In this document: positions 28,210 through 36,917 of the stretch, one piece after another | Layout: every line of letters starts with the position of its first letter | How positions within the stretch are numbered: position 1 is the first letter of the stretch | Assembly (NCBI RefSeq): GCF_004327335.1 | Contig: NZ_QJUO01000016.1 | Coordinates: 1-64,000, forward strand | Source of the DNA: Stutzerimonas kirkiae | GTDB lineage: Bacteria > Pseudomonadota > Gammaproteobacteria > Pseudomonadales > Pseudomonadaceae | Length of the DNA: 64,000 nt | Reading direction: 5' to 3' | Notes under the pieces: model-generated | Databases searched by the model: none | What the model was told of the DNA's origin: nothing | The model's input: the letters and a program-made list of their open reading frames with translations, nothing else | Program-made: the position numbers and the translations under genes

Positions 28210-29117
28210 GGGAAAATCCTGTAGGTGAATTGGCTGACGCACTCACGTGCCGTCGCTCTGCGGTCGTTGTGGCTGTCCGCCATCGGCAGCAGCAGCTCGG
28301 CGCATTGCGCCTGTTCGGTGTGGCGCAACGCTTGCACGACTTGGCGGCATGCCTGAGCGGTGGCTTCCGCCAGGCCCTCGCCGCCCAGCCAACGTCCGGT
28401 CAAGGTGGCGCAGAACAGGTCGCCCGTGCCCTTGGGGGTGGCGGCGACGCGTGGATGCACGATGACTTCGGCTTGCGTGCGGGTGACGAGCACCACCTGC
28501 ATCTCGTCCCTGGCCCAGGTATCGGGTGCGGCACTGGTCACGGCGACCCATTGCGTGCGTCCCGTCAGCAAGCTGCGGGCCGCGGCGACCACGCTTTCGA
28601 CATCGTTCACCGCCCGCCCGGTCAGGTGCGCCAGTTCAAAGCCGTTCGGCGTCAAGCCGTCGGCCAATGGCAACAAGTCCCGGCGGTAGGCATCGACCAG
28701 GCCGGGATCGACATAGATGCCGTGGTCGTGATCGCCGATCACCGGGTCGATCACGATGCGCAGCGCGGCACGCTCTTCCCGCCGCGCCCGCGCCCAACGC
28801 GCGAGGGCATCGGCCTGCCGTGGATTGCCCAGATAGCCGACCAGGATGGCGCGCAACGCATGGAGCGCACCGCGTGCCGACAAGTCCTGCAAATAGCCCT
28901 CGAACCATTCGATGGGCAGCGCGCCGCCGTGCATCGTCGGGTAATGCGGCGTATTGCTGAGCACCACGGTGGGAACCGCGGCCACCGACAACCCCAGCGC
29001 TTCCAGGGTCGGCACCGCGACGTTGTTGCCCACCCGGCCATAGACCACCTGTGACTGCACCGAAACCACATCCAGCGGAAGTGGTCGAGGTGTCGCAAAG
29101 GATGAACCGTCGATCAT
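28185..29117 (-). CDS. pdxY: Pyridoxal kinase
   Basis: This 310-residue protein of the ribokinase-like pyridoxal kinase family phosphorylates pyridoxal, feeding PLP salvage. Visible landmarks are [24 protein letters not shown] (substrate/ATP N-region), [22 protein letters not shown] and [19 protein letters not shown] (anion hole and catalytic Asp, GTGD). It is about 20 residues longer than typical PdxY at the C-terminus, where it overlaps the aminotransferase gene by 25 bp. Its start overlaps the amidotransferase stop (ATGA, 29114-29117). Confidence 0.92.
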   Translation of the reverse strand: MIDGSSFATPRPLPLDVVSVQSQVVYGRVGNNVAVPTLEALGLSVAAVPTVVLSNTPHYPTMHGGALPIEWFEGYLQDLSARGALHALRAILVGYLGNPRQADALARWARARREERAALRIVIDPVIGDHDHGIYVDPGLVDAYRRDLLPLADGLTPNGFELAHLTGRAVNDVESVVAAARSLLTGRTQWVAVTSAAPDTWARDEMQVVLVTRTQAEVIVHPRVAATPKGTGDLFCATLTGRWLGGEGLAEATAQACRQVVQALRHTEQAQCAELLLPMADSHNDRRATARECVSQFTYRIFPCKQPFPT

Positions 29118-29833
29118 GATGCTGCCCTTCGCGGGGCGGTCTCGATCCCGTCCAGCCAGGCAGCGAACGCCGCCCGTGCCGCCAGCGGCAAATCGGATTG
29201 CAGGGCGTGTGCCTCGGCGCGCAATGCGCGCGGGTCGATGCCGGCCTGCGCCAGTTCGCAGGCATGGCCGACCAGCCAGCGCTCGATGCGGCGCGGGTCC
29301 GCCTCCAGATGGCATTGCAGCGCCAGTACATGGCCGTCGATGCTGAACGCCTGGTTGGCGCAGATGGCCGTTCCCGCCAGCCGTGTGGCGCCGGCGGGAA
29401 TGTCGAAGCGGTCGCCATGCCAGTGCAGCACCGGCACCTGGCCCAGTGCCGCCAGCGGCGAGGCCTCACCCTCCGGGGTCAGCGTCAATGGCGCGAAGCC
29501 GATTTCCTTCACCCCCATGCTGGCGACATCCGCACCCAGTGCGCGGGCGATCAGTTGCGCGCCCAGGCAGATGCCCAGCAGAGGTCGCCGGCTGTCCAGG
29601 CGTTGCCGGATCAGCGCCAGCTCGTCCTCGATGAAGGGATAAAGGGCCTCATCGAAGGCGCCGATCGGGCCGCCCAGCACCACCAGCAGATCGGCTTGCG
29701 CCGTATCCACGGTGCGCAGGTCGTCGGTAGGGGCATCCTGATAGCGCACGGCATAGCCGCGCTCCGCCAACAGTTGCTCCAGCGTGCCGAGGTCCTCGAA
29801 ATCCAGATGGCGGATGGCAAGGGCGGTTTTCAT
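29114..29833 (-). CDS. Class I glutamine amidotransferase-like protein
   Basis: This 239-residue protein has the class I GATase triad: nucleophile Cys in [15 protein letters not shown], His in [11 protein letters not shown] and a nearby acidic residue. It resembles stand-alone GuaA-like GATase proteins rather than PdxT (which is about 190 residues and has a different motif set), despite its place in a B6 operon. It probably hydrolyses glutamine or a gamma-glutamyl compound; the acceptor is unknown. It overlaps yggS and pdxY by 4 bp each, so the genes are tightly coupled. Confidence 0.82.
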   Translation of the reverse strand: MKTALAIRHLDFEDLGTLEQLLAERGYAVRYQDAPTDDLRTVDTAQADLLVVLGGPIGAFDEALYPFIEDELALIRQRLDSRRPLLGICLGAQLIARALGADVASMGVKEIGFAPLTLTPEGEASPLAALGQVPVLHWHGDRFDIPAGATRLAGTAICANQAFSIDGHVLALQCHLEADPRRIERWLVGHACELAQAGIDPRALRAEAHALQSDLPLAARAAFAAWLDGIETAPRRAAS

Positions 29834-30639
29834 GGTGATGACTCCTCTGTGCTGGGTTCGCCGGGCCAGTAGTGGCTGTCCGGCATGGGACGGGCGCCGA
29901 AGATGGCCTGGCCGACGCGCACCACGGTGGCGCCTTCCTCGATGGCGATCTCGAAGTCGCCGGACATGCCCATCGACAGCTCATGAAGGGCGATGCCTGC
30001 GGGCGCGTCCTGGCGCAGCCGCTCGCGCAGGTCGCGCAGCCGCACGAAGCACTGGCGTACCCGCTCGGCTTCGCTGGAAAACAGCGCCAGTGTCATCAGC
30101 CCGCGCACGCGCAGCGCCGTGAATGCCGGCAACGCTTGCAGGAACGCCGGTACGTCTTCGGGCGCGAGCCCGTACTTGCTGGCTTCACCCGAGGTGTTGA
30201 CCTGCACGAACACGTCCAGCGCCCGGCCTTCCAGTTGCAGGCGGCGCTCCAGCGCCTCGGCCACGCGCAGGCTGTCCAGCGCCTGGAACTCGGCGGCGAA
30301 GCGCGCCACCAGCTTGGCCTTGTTGGTCTGCAGGTGGCCGATCACCGACCACTGCAGATCGGCCAAGTCCTGCATCGCCTCCCATTTGCGGTAGGCCTCC
30401 TGCGGCTTGTTCTCGCCCAGCATCGTGCAGCCGGCCACATGGGCCAGCCGCAGGCTGGCCTCGGGCTTGGTCTTGCTCACCGGCAACAGCCGCACGGCGG
30501 CCGGATCGCGGCCGACGCGGTGGCAGGCGGCGGCGATGCGCGCCCGCACCGCCGCCAGGTTGCGCTGGAAGTCCAGGGCTGTGGCGGCCTCGGGATAGCG
30601 GCCATGCTGGTCGTGGCGGGTCTGGGTGTTGGAAAGCAT
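29830..30639 (-). CDS. yggS: YggS/PROSC-family PLP homeostasis protein
   Basis: This 269-residue protein has the alanine-racemase-like barrel of YggS. It shows LLPVSKTKPEASLRLA (PLP-binding Lys), GENKPQEAYRKWEAM, WSVIGHLQTNKAKLV and LSMGMSGDFEIAIEEGATVVRVGQAIFG, the signature 'SMGMS.D...AI..G.T.VR.G..IFG'. YggS binds PLP without known catalysis and buffers free PLP and amino-acid pools. It has an extra roughly 25-residue N-terminus compared with E. coli YggS. It is first in the operon and divergent from the MocR-type regulator, 63 bp away. Confidence 0.93.
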   Translation of the reverse strand: MLSNTQTRHDQHGRYPEAATALDFQRNLAAVRARIAAACHRVGRDPAAVRLLPVSKTKPEASLRLAHVAGCTMLGENKPQEAYRKWEAMQDLADLQWSVIGHLQTNKAKLVARFAAEFQALDSLRVAEALERRLQLEGRALDVFVQVNTSGEASKYGLAPEDVPAFLQALPAFTALRVRGLMTLALFSSEAERVRQCFVRLRDLRERLRQDAPAGIALHELSMGMSGDFEIAIEEGATVVRVGQAIFGARPMPDSHYWPGEPSTEESSP

Positions 30640-30702
30640 GGTCTGGCGGTGACTCCTGGCAAATCGGATGAATGGCTTGTGAAACGTCTTTATAGATTTA
30701 AA

Positions 30703-32247
30703 ATGGTCGTATGTTCCCAGCCACTTTTAACGAGAGATACCGGCCAATTGTTCAAGCACGCCCAACTTGAATCCGTCAAAGCCTGGATCGGCGACCCGGC
30801 ACACGCTGCCTTGCCCCTGCACGCGCGGGTGCAGCGCGCGATTCGCCAGTTGATCCTTGACGGCGCGCTTGACGTGGGCAGACCCTTGCCCGCGTCACGC
30901 GCCCTGGCGAAGTCGCTGGGGGTTTCGCGCGATACGGTCGAGTCGGCCTACAGCCAGTTGCATGCGGAAGGTTTCATCGAGCGGCGCGTAGGCAGCGGCA
31001 GCTTCGTGTCGGAGCGAGCACAGCGCTTGCCGGGGCGAGGCAAGCCTCGGCGAACGCGCGTGGACGGCAAGGCAACGGTGCGCCTGAGCCAGCGCGGCAG
31101 CGCCATGTTCCAGAGCGGCGGTGTGCGTGACTTCCTGGCGCCACGCCCGTTCGCGCCCGGCGTGCCGGAAACGCGCAGCTTTCCGCTGCAAACCTGGGAG
31201 CGGCTGGAACGGCAGGTGCTGAAGGAATACGGCACCCTGGCGCTGCTGCACAGCCCTGCGCAGGGCATGGAGCCGCTGCGGCGTGCCATCGCCGACTACG
31301 TGAATCTCGAACGCGGCGCGCGCGCCTCGCCCGATCGTGTGCTGGTGCTGACCAGTTCCCAGCAGGCCATGACCCTGTGCGCCACCGTGCTGCTCGATGC
31401 GGGCGAGCGGATCTTCATCGAAGATCCCGTGTACCACGGTGCGCGCAAGGCGTTCGATGCCGCCGGACTGGACTGCGTGCCCGTACCGCTGGATGCGGAC
31501 GGCCTGCGGGTCGAGCACCTGCTTGAGGCAACACAAGCGCCCGGTGAACCGGCCAAGGCCGTGTTCCTGACGCCATCACACCAGTTCCCCACCGGAGCGA
31601 CGCTGGCGCTGGACCGGCGCCTGGCCATCATCGAATGGGCCAGGAAGCACCAAGCCTGGATCATCGAGGACGACTACGACAGCGAGTTCCACTACGCCGG
31701 CAAACCCACCGCCTGCGTGCAGGGGCTCGATCCGCATGAGCGGACGATCTACATCGGCACCTTCACCAAATCGCTGTTTCCCGGCCTGCGCATCGGCTAC
31801 ATGGTGCTGCCGCCGGCACTGGTGGAGCCGATGACCGTGGCCCGCACCCTGCTGGACGGACACAGCGCGCCGATTCCCCAGCTCACGCTGGCGCGCTTCA
31901 TCGAAGGCGGCCACTTCGGCGCCCACGTCCGCACCATGCGCGCGGTCTATGCCGAACGGCGCGACGTGCTGGCGCGGCTGGTGCGCCAGCACCTGGCCGA
32001 CTTCGTCGAACCTCGGGTGCCTGCCGGCGGCATGCAGATGCCTTGCGTGTTCGTCCGCGACATTCCAGAGCGCGAGGCGGTGGAATCCGCGCGCCGGGCG
32101 GGCATTGATCTCCTCGGCTTGACCGCGCTGCACGCATCGGGCCGACATGAGGCCGGCTTCCTGATGGGGTTCGCCGCGCATGCGCCGCATGAAATGCAAC
32201 TCGCCGTCAAGAAGCTGGCCAATGTGCTGCGCGCCTTGAGCCGGTGA
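30703..32247 (+). CDS. MocR/PdxR-type regulator (GntR HTH fused to aminotransferase domain)
   Basis: This protein of about 514 residues has an N-terminal GntR winged helix (ALPLHARVQRAIRQLILDGAL, then LPASRALAKSLGVSRDTVESAYSQL). It is fused to a class I aminotransferase-like domain with IIEDDYDSEFHYAGKP and a PLP-lysine motif IYIGTFTKSLFPGLRIGYMVLP. MocR regulators sense PLP or PLP-amino acid adducts and often control B6 genes (PdxR). Its divergent placement next to yggS-pdxY-glyA strongly suggests it regulates them. The ATG at 30703 is the only suitable ATG; a start slightly downstream (TTG) is possible. Confidence 0.9.
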   Translation: MVVCSQPLLTRDTGQLFKHAQLESVKAWIGDPAHAALPLHARVQRAIRQLILDGALDVGRPLPASRALAKSLGVSRDTVESAYSQLHAEGFIERRVGSGSFVSERAQRLPGRGKPRRTRVDGKATVRLSQRGSAMFQSGGVRDFLAPRPFAPGVPETRSFPLQTWERLERQVLKEYGTLALLHSPAQGMEPLRRAIADYVNLERGARASPDRVLVLTSSQQAMTLCATVLLDAGERIFIEDPVYHGARKAFDAAGLDCVPVPLDADGLRVEHLLEATQAPGEPAKAVFLTPSHQFPTGATLALDRRLAIIEWARKHQAWIIEDDYDSEFHYAGKPTACVQGLDPHERTIYIGTFTKSLFPGLRIGYMVLPPALVEPMTVARTLLDGHSAPIPQLTLARFIEGGHFGAHVRTMRAVYAERRDVLARLVRQHLADFVEPRVPAGGMQMPCVFVRDIPEREAVESARRAGIDLLGLTALHASGRHEAGFLMGFAAHAPHEMQLAVKKLANVLRALSR

Positions 32248-32339
32248 CCGGGCAGCAATCAAATGCAACAAATGACCAGCATCAACCACAGTCCAGAAAC
32301 AATATCCGCGCCAAGGCGCCGTTCATCGCCAAGGACACC

Positions 32340-33269
32340 ATGACCCTGCACATCCCTACCCCCTGCATCGAATCCCACGCCCTCGGCCAGGCCAGCGGCC
32401 GCCGGGTCTGGCTCAAGCTGGAGAACCTGCAGCCGCCGGGCTCGTTCAAGATCCGCGGCATCGGCGCCGCTTGTGAGGAACATGCCCGGCGCGGCAAGCG
32501 GCGTTTCGTCTCCTCGTCCGGCGGCAATGCCGGCATTGCCGTGGCCTACGCCGGGCGCCGCCTGGGCATCCCGGTGACCGTGGTGGTGCCCGAGACCACC
32601 ACCGAGCGCGCCCGCGCGCTGATCCGCGCCGAGCAGGCCGAACTCATCGTGCACGGCAAGGCCTGGCACGAGGCCAACGCCCTGGCCCAGTCGCTGCTGG
32701 GCGAAAACGATGCCTTCCTGCATCCCTTTGATGACCCATTGCTGTGGCAGGGCCATGCCAGCCTGGTCGATGAAGTCGCGCAGGCCGGCATCCGGCCCGA
32801 CGTGGTGGTGCTGTCGGTCGGCGGTGGCGGCCTGTACGCAGGGGTGGTCGAAGGCTTGCGTCGCAATGGCTGGAATGACGTGCCGGTGATTGCGGTGGAA
32901 ACCCTCGGCGCCGATGCCTTCGCGCAATCGTTGGCGCAGGGCTACCGCGTCGAACTGGCGGCGATCACCAGCATTGCCACCTCACTGGCCGCGAAACAGG
33001 TCTGCGCGCAAGCATTCGCGCTGGCGCAGCAGCACGCCACGCGCAGCGCCACGGTCAGCGACCTCGCCGCCGTCTCGGCCTGCGGACGCTTCCTCGACGA
33101 CCACCGCATGCTGGTCGAACCCGCCTGCGGCGCCAGCCTGGCGCTGGGCTATGGCCATGCCGATGCGCTTGGTGATGCAGAGAACGTGTTGATCATCGTC
33201 TGCGGCGGCGTCACCGCGACGGTGGACCAGCTACGGCAATGGCGCCAGGAGCTGAGCGAAGAGGCCTGA
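32340..33269 (+). CDS. PLP-dependent serine/threonine dehydratase-like enzyme
   Basis: This 309-residue fold-type II PLP enzyme has the Lys motif PPGSFKIRGIGAACEEHA, the phosphate-binding asparagine loop SSSGGNAGIAVAYAGRRLG and the glycine-rich SVGGGGLYAGVVEGL. The compact length and lack of a regulatory ACT domain resemble eukaryotic-type serine dehydratases or catabolic threonine deaminases. It would deaminate L-serine or L-threonine to 2-oxoacids. It follows the MocR gene by 92 bp on the same strand and belongs to the PLP-themed cargo. Confidence 0.85.
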   Translation: MTLHIPTPCIESHALGQASGRRVWLKLENLQPPGSFKIRGIGAACEEHARRGKRRFVSSSGGNAGIAVAYAGRRLGIPVTVVVPETTTERARALIRAEQAELIVHGKAWHEANALAQSLLGENDAFLHPFDDPLLWQGHASLVDEVAQAGIRPDVVVLSVGGGGLYAGVVEGLRRNGWNDVPVIAVETLGADAFAQSLAQGYRVELAAITSIATSLAAKQVCAQAFALAQQHATRSATVSDLAAVSACGRFLDDHRMLVEPACGASLALGYGHADALGDAENVLIIVCGGVTATVDQLRQWRQELSEEA

Positions 33270-33295
33270 ATACGCAGGGGCGTTGCGCATGGCCT

Positions 33296-33700
33296 TCAAC
33301 GCGGAATGTCTCCTCGATGGACGATATGGAGCTTGTTGCCATCGGGATCGCGCAGGTAGGCGCCGTAGTAGCCGGCGCCGTAACGTGGGCGCGGTCCCGG
33401 TGGGCCTTCGTCCGAACCGCCCGCGGCCAGTCCGGCGGCATGGGCCGCCGCGACCGCCGCCTCATCGGGGGCGAGGAAGGCCACCATGCTGCCGTTGCCG
33501 GCGCTTGCAGGTTCGCCATCGAACGGACGATAGGCATAGAAGCGCGGCAACGCCTGGCCGGGCATGATCCAGCACAGGGAGGTCGGCCCGCCATCCGGCG
33601 TCACCGGACGCTGGCGCAGGCCCAGCGGGGCGAGCACCGCATCGTAGAACGCGGCGGCACGCGCCAGGTCGCTGACGCCGACGGTGATGTGACTGAACAT
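33296..33700 (-). CDS. VOC-family (glyoxalase-like) protein
   Basis: This 134-residue protein has the beta-alpha-beta-beta-beta vicinal oxygen chelate fold: MFSHITVGVSDLARAAAFYDAVL at the start and YGAYLRDPDGNKLHIVHRG at the end. His4 and the C-terminal region can supply metal ligands. Such proteins act as dioxygenases, glyoxalases or small-molecule-sequestering resistance proteins. The substrate cannot be inferred. It is convergent with the dehydratase gene, 26 bp apart. Confidence 0.85.
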   Translation of the reverse strand: MFSHITVGVSDLARAAAFYDAVLAPLGLRQRPVTPDGGPTSLCWIMPGQALPRFYAYRPFDGEPASAGNGSMVAFLAPDEAAVAAAHAAGLAAGGSDEGPPGPRPRYGAGYYGAYLRDPDGNKLHIVHRGDIPR

Positions 33701-33833
33701 GGGCGTTCATCCTTTCCATTCCAATGAAAAAAACGGCTGACCGTGCGTGCGGCTTGCGTTGGTGCAGGCCGTCATCGCCGGTATCGGCACGATGCATGTC
33801 TTCATCTTCAACCTGGCATTCATGACATCGGCC

Positions 33834-34721
33834 TCATGAAGCATGACCCAAGCCCGATGCCGCCAACCACCCGCGTGGCGACATCCCCATGTGCTGACGG
33901 AATGCCCTGGAGAACGAGGCGCTGTCGGCGAAACCCAGATCCACGGCGATCCGCTTGACCGGCTGCCCGTTGCGCAGCAGCGACGTGGCCAGGGTCAGCC
34001 GCCAATCCGTCAGGTAGGCGGCCGGCGTGCTGCCCGTCGCGGCCTTGAAGGCCGCGGCGAACGCGCTGCGCGACATGCCCGCCTCGGCGGCCATGCGCTG
34101 CAGCGGCCAGTCCTCGTGCGGCGCGCGGTGCAGGGCCACCAGCGATCGCGCCAGCCGCGGGTCCGACAGGCCCATGAGCAGGCCGCTGCTCACGCCGGCC
34201 TCGGCCGGATGGTCGACGATCCAGCGCAGCAGCTGGATCAGCACGACCTCGAACAGCCGGTTGGCGAGTAGCCGCGATCCGCAGCGCACGTGATCGGCTT
34301 CGGCGAACAGCAGGTCCAGCGCGGGCTGCAATCCATCGACAGCGTCCAGCGGCACGCGCACCAGCGCCGGCAGGGACTGCACGATCGGGTTGCGTGCGCC
34401 GCCGTCGAAGTCCAGCGTCGCGCAGGTGAAGTCCGAACCGTCGCGCGGCGCGTTCACGAAGACGTGCTGCAGCGGCCTGGGATAGAACAGCAGGGTCGGC
34501 GCGTCCAGGTGCAGGCGCGTCGCATCGGTGTCGCCGGGCCGGTGCCGCACCTCCATCTCGCCACGCCGCAGCACGTGCAGGAAGGCGCGCCCGGGCAGCG
34601 CCTCGAAGTGGTGCGTGCCGCACAGCGCCCCGCTGTGGAACAGCGCGGCCTGCACGCGGAAGCGCTCCAGCACGGTGGAGAGGCGATCCAGCGCAGGGGC
34701 GGAAGGCGCGGCGGAAGTCAT
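33834..34721 (-). CDS. AraC-family transcriptional regulator
   Basis: This 295-residue protein has an N-terminal cupin-type sensor domain (HHFEALPGRAFLHVLRRGEMEV) and a C-terminal double HTH (LQRMAAEAGMSRSAFAAAFKAATG, then IAVDLGFADSASFSRAFRQHMGMSPRGW). It is the type often divergent from an AhpD/carboxymuconolactone decarboxylase-like gene, as here (117-bp spacer). It likely controls that gene in response to an electrophile or oxidant. Confidence 0.9.
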   Translation of the reverse strand: MTSAAPSAPALDRLSTVLERFRVQAALFHSGALCGTHHFEALPGRAFLHVLRRGEMEVRHRPGDTDATRLHLDAPTLLFYPRPLQHVFVNAPRDGSDFTCATLDFDGGARNPIVQSLPALVRVPLDAVDGLQPALDLLFAEADHVRCGSRLLANRLFEVVLIQLLRWIVDHPAEAGVSSGLLMGLSDPRLARSLVALHRAPHEDWPLQRMAAEAGMSRSAFAAAFKAATGSTPAAYLTDWRLTLATSLLRNGQPVKRIAVDLGFADSASFSRAFRQHMGMSPRGWLAASGLGHAS

Positions 34722-34838
34722 GGACGTTAAAACAACTTACTAGGACTTTCAGGCATTTATCGTCCAGGGATTCTACCTATCATCTGCTTCGTACGCAGCT
34801 TTTGCGTGCGCCATCCACCGATTTTCAAGGAGTTTCCC

Positions 34839-35384
34839 ATGTCCCGAGTCCCCCTGATCGACCCCGGCACCGCCAGCGGCGAGCGCCAGGCGCTGCTGAC
34901 CCAGATCCACGACGCCTTCGGCGCCACGCCCGCGATGTTCAAGGCCGCCGCCAATTCCACCGCCGCGCTCAAGAGCCTGTGGGGCAGCTTCGGCGCGCTG
35001 GGCGGCGGCGTCATCGGCGCCAGGCTCGGCGAGCTGATCGCCGTGGCCGTGGCCGACCGCAATGCCTGCGAATACTGCCTGGCCGCCCACACCGTGCTGG
35101 GCCGCAAGGCCGGCGCGACGCCGGAGGAACTGGCGGCCGCGCAGGCCGGCGAATCGTCCGACCCGAAGACCGCCGCCGCGCTGCGCTTCGCGCTCAAGCT
35201 GGTCGAGGCGCGCGGCCAGGTCGGCGATGCCGACGTGCAGGCCGTGCGCGAGGCCGGCTTCAGCGAGGAGGAGATCGTCGAGATCCTCGCCCATGTCGCG
35301 CTGAACCTGTTCACCAACTACATCAACATCGCCTTCGCGGTGCCGGTGGACTTTCCCGCGGTGAAGCTGCGCGGCGCGGCGTAA
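34839..35384 (+). CDS. AhpD-like carboxymuconolactone decarboxylase-family protein
   Basis: This 181-residue all-helical protein has the redox motif ACEYCLAAHT (CxxC followed by H), the hallmark of AhpD-like alkylhydroperoxidases, and a TPAMFKAAANSTAALKSLW start typical of the family. It is likely a peroxidase or thiol-redox partner acting in the cytoplasm. It is divergent from the AraC regulator and convergent with opmD. Its placement near a SoxR-controlled pump fits a redox-stress theme. Confidence 0.87.
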   Translation: MSRVPLIDPGTASGERQALLTQIHDAFGATPAMFKAAANSTAALKSLWGSFGALGGGVIGARLGELIAVAVADRNACEYCLAAHTVLGRKAGATPEELAAAQAGESSDPKTAAALRFALKLVEARGQVGDADVQAVREAGFSEEEIVEILAHVALNLFTNYINIAFAVPVDFPAVKLRGAA

Positions 35385-35516
35385 GCCGATATCCGAAACG
35401 GAGATCGCGTCATCTCCCCATGCCCGGGGCTGCGTACTGTATCGCGCGCAGCCCCAAACGTTCAGGGGTTCAATGCTTGGGCCGGACACGTGGGAGTCGG
35501 GCACCAGCAACACCAT

Positions 35517-36917
35517 TCAGGCAACGCCCAATGCCTTGTACAAGGCGACGGCCTGGATGCAGGAAGCCGCTTCCGCCTGCACGATCTGCGCGCGTAGCTG
35601 GAACAGCGTGCGCTGGTTCTCCAGCACCGCCTGGTAGCTGCCGGATCCTGCCCGGTAGCGCCTGTCGGCGATATCGAAGGCGGCTTGGGCGTGCTGCGCC
35701 GATTGCAGCAGGGCGGCGATCTGGCGTTGCTGTTCGGCCAGCTGGGTAACGGTGTTCTCCACTTCCTCCTGCGCGGTCAGCAGCGCCTGCTCGTAACGCG
35801 CCAGGGCGCCGTCCGACAGCGCCTCGGCGCCGCGCAGGCGGGCGCGGGCGTTGCCCAGGCGCAGCGCGGGCCAGGACAGCGTGGGGGCGATCTGGAAGGC
35901 GCGCGAGGCGGCGCTGCCGAGATCGCCGTCGCGCAGGGCGAAGAAGCCGAGGAAGCCGCCCAGGTCGATGCGCGGATACAGCGCGGCGGTCGCCGCGCCC
36001 ACGTCCTCGACGCTGGCGGCCAGCAGGCGCTCGGCCTGCACCACGTCTGGCCGCGAAACGATCGAATGGTTGATGTTGCCCAGCGGCAGTTGCGCCACCA
36101 GCGGCGCGGTCGCCGCAGCGCCCGGATCGGGCAAGACACCCTGGCCGGGCCGTTGGCCTGCCAGCACGTCGAGCCGGTAGCGCGCCTGTTGCAGGGATGC
36201 GGTCAACGGCGCAATCGCCGCCTCGCTGCGCAACAGGTTGGCGCGGGCGTTCTCCAACTCTTCCGGCAGGCCGGCACCGGCGCGCAGGCTGGCTTCGGCC
36301 AGGCGCACGGTCTCGCGCCAGTTGTTGGCCTCCTGCCGGGCGACGTCCCGGTGCCGCCGATGGGCCTGCGCCTCGAACCAGGTCCGGGCGACCTCGGCGG
36401 CGATGCTCAGGCGGGTCATGTCCAGTTCGGTCTGGCTGGCCTCGGCCCGTGCCTTCGCCGCTTGTTGCAGGCGGTCCAAGCGGCCGAACAAGTCGATCTC
36501 CCACTGCACGTCGAAGCCGGCCTGCCAGGATTCGGACAAGGTGCGCTGGCCGCCGTTGTTGGCCTGCTGCTGGATGCCTCGCGTGTAGCCAGCGCTGCTG
36601 GTCACGCCCGGCAGGCGGTCAAGCCGGCGCTCGTCGAAAATGGCGCGCACGGCCAGCAGGTTGGCCTGGGCCTGGCGGATGTCGTGGTTGTGCGCCAGCG
36701 CCGCGTCGATCCAACGGCTCAGGCCCTCGTCCTCGAAGATGCGCCACCAGTCGGTGAGCATTGCATTGGCCTGGGCCGTGGCGAATTCCGCCGCCTGCGG
36801 GCTGGCCAGCACAATGGTTGGTGCTTCGGGCTGCACGTACTTCGGCCCGACCGCGCAGCCGGCCAGGGCCATCGCCGCAGCCGCCAAAGTGCGCACGTTT
36901 GGTTTGCTCGTCCTCAT
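35517..36917 (-). CDS. opmD: NodT-family outer-membrane channel OpmD
   Basis: This 466-residue outer-membrane efflux lipoprotein has the lipobox MALAGC and the opening VGPKYVQPEAPTIV typical of OprM/OpmD. Two OEP repeats are visible (FDVQWEIDLFGRLDRLQQAAKARAEASQ, SRPDVVQAERLLAASVEDVGAATAALYPRIDLGG). It is the last gene of a mexG-mexH-mexI-opmD order and overlaps the RND gene by 4 bp, so it should be the exit duct of that pump. Confidence 0.88.
   Translation of the reverse strand: MRTSKPNVRTLAAAAMALAGCAVGPKYVQPEAPTIVLASPQAAEFATAQANAMLTDWWRIFEDEGLSRWIDAALAHNHDIRQAQANLLAVRAIFDERRLDRLPGVTSSAGYTRGIQQQANNGGQRTLSESWQAGFDVQWEIDLFGRLDRLQQAAKARAEASQTELDMTRLSIAAEVARTWFEAQAHRRHRDVARQEANNWRETVRLAEASLRAGAGLPEELENARANLLRSEAAIAPLTASLQQARYRLDVLAGQRPGQGVLPDPGAAATAPLVAQLPLGNINHSIVSRPDVVQAERLLAASVEDVGAATAALYPRIDLGGFLGFFALRDGDLGSAASRAFQIAPTLSWPALRLGNARARLRGAEALSDGALARYEQALLTAQEEVENTVTQLAEQQRQIAALLQSAQHAQAAFDIADRRYRAGSGSYQAVLENQRTLFQLRAQIVQAEAASCIQAVALYKALGVA

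Noticed and set aside
29114-29833. Assignment of the glutamine amidotransferase as PdxT
   Set aside because: It is too long (239 against about 190 residues), its motifs fit GuaA-like stand-alone GATases, and no pdxS gene is present.
29872-30702. Long N-terminal extension of the MocR regulator
   Set aside because: It is antisense to yggS and rich in shadow-type residues; the GntR domain begins only after 30703.
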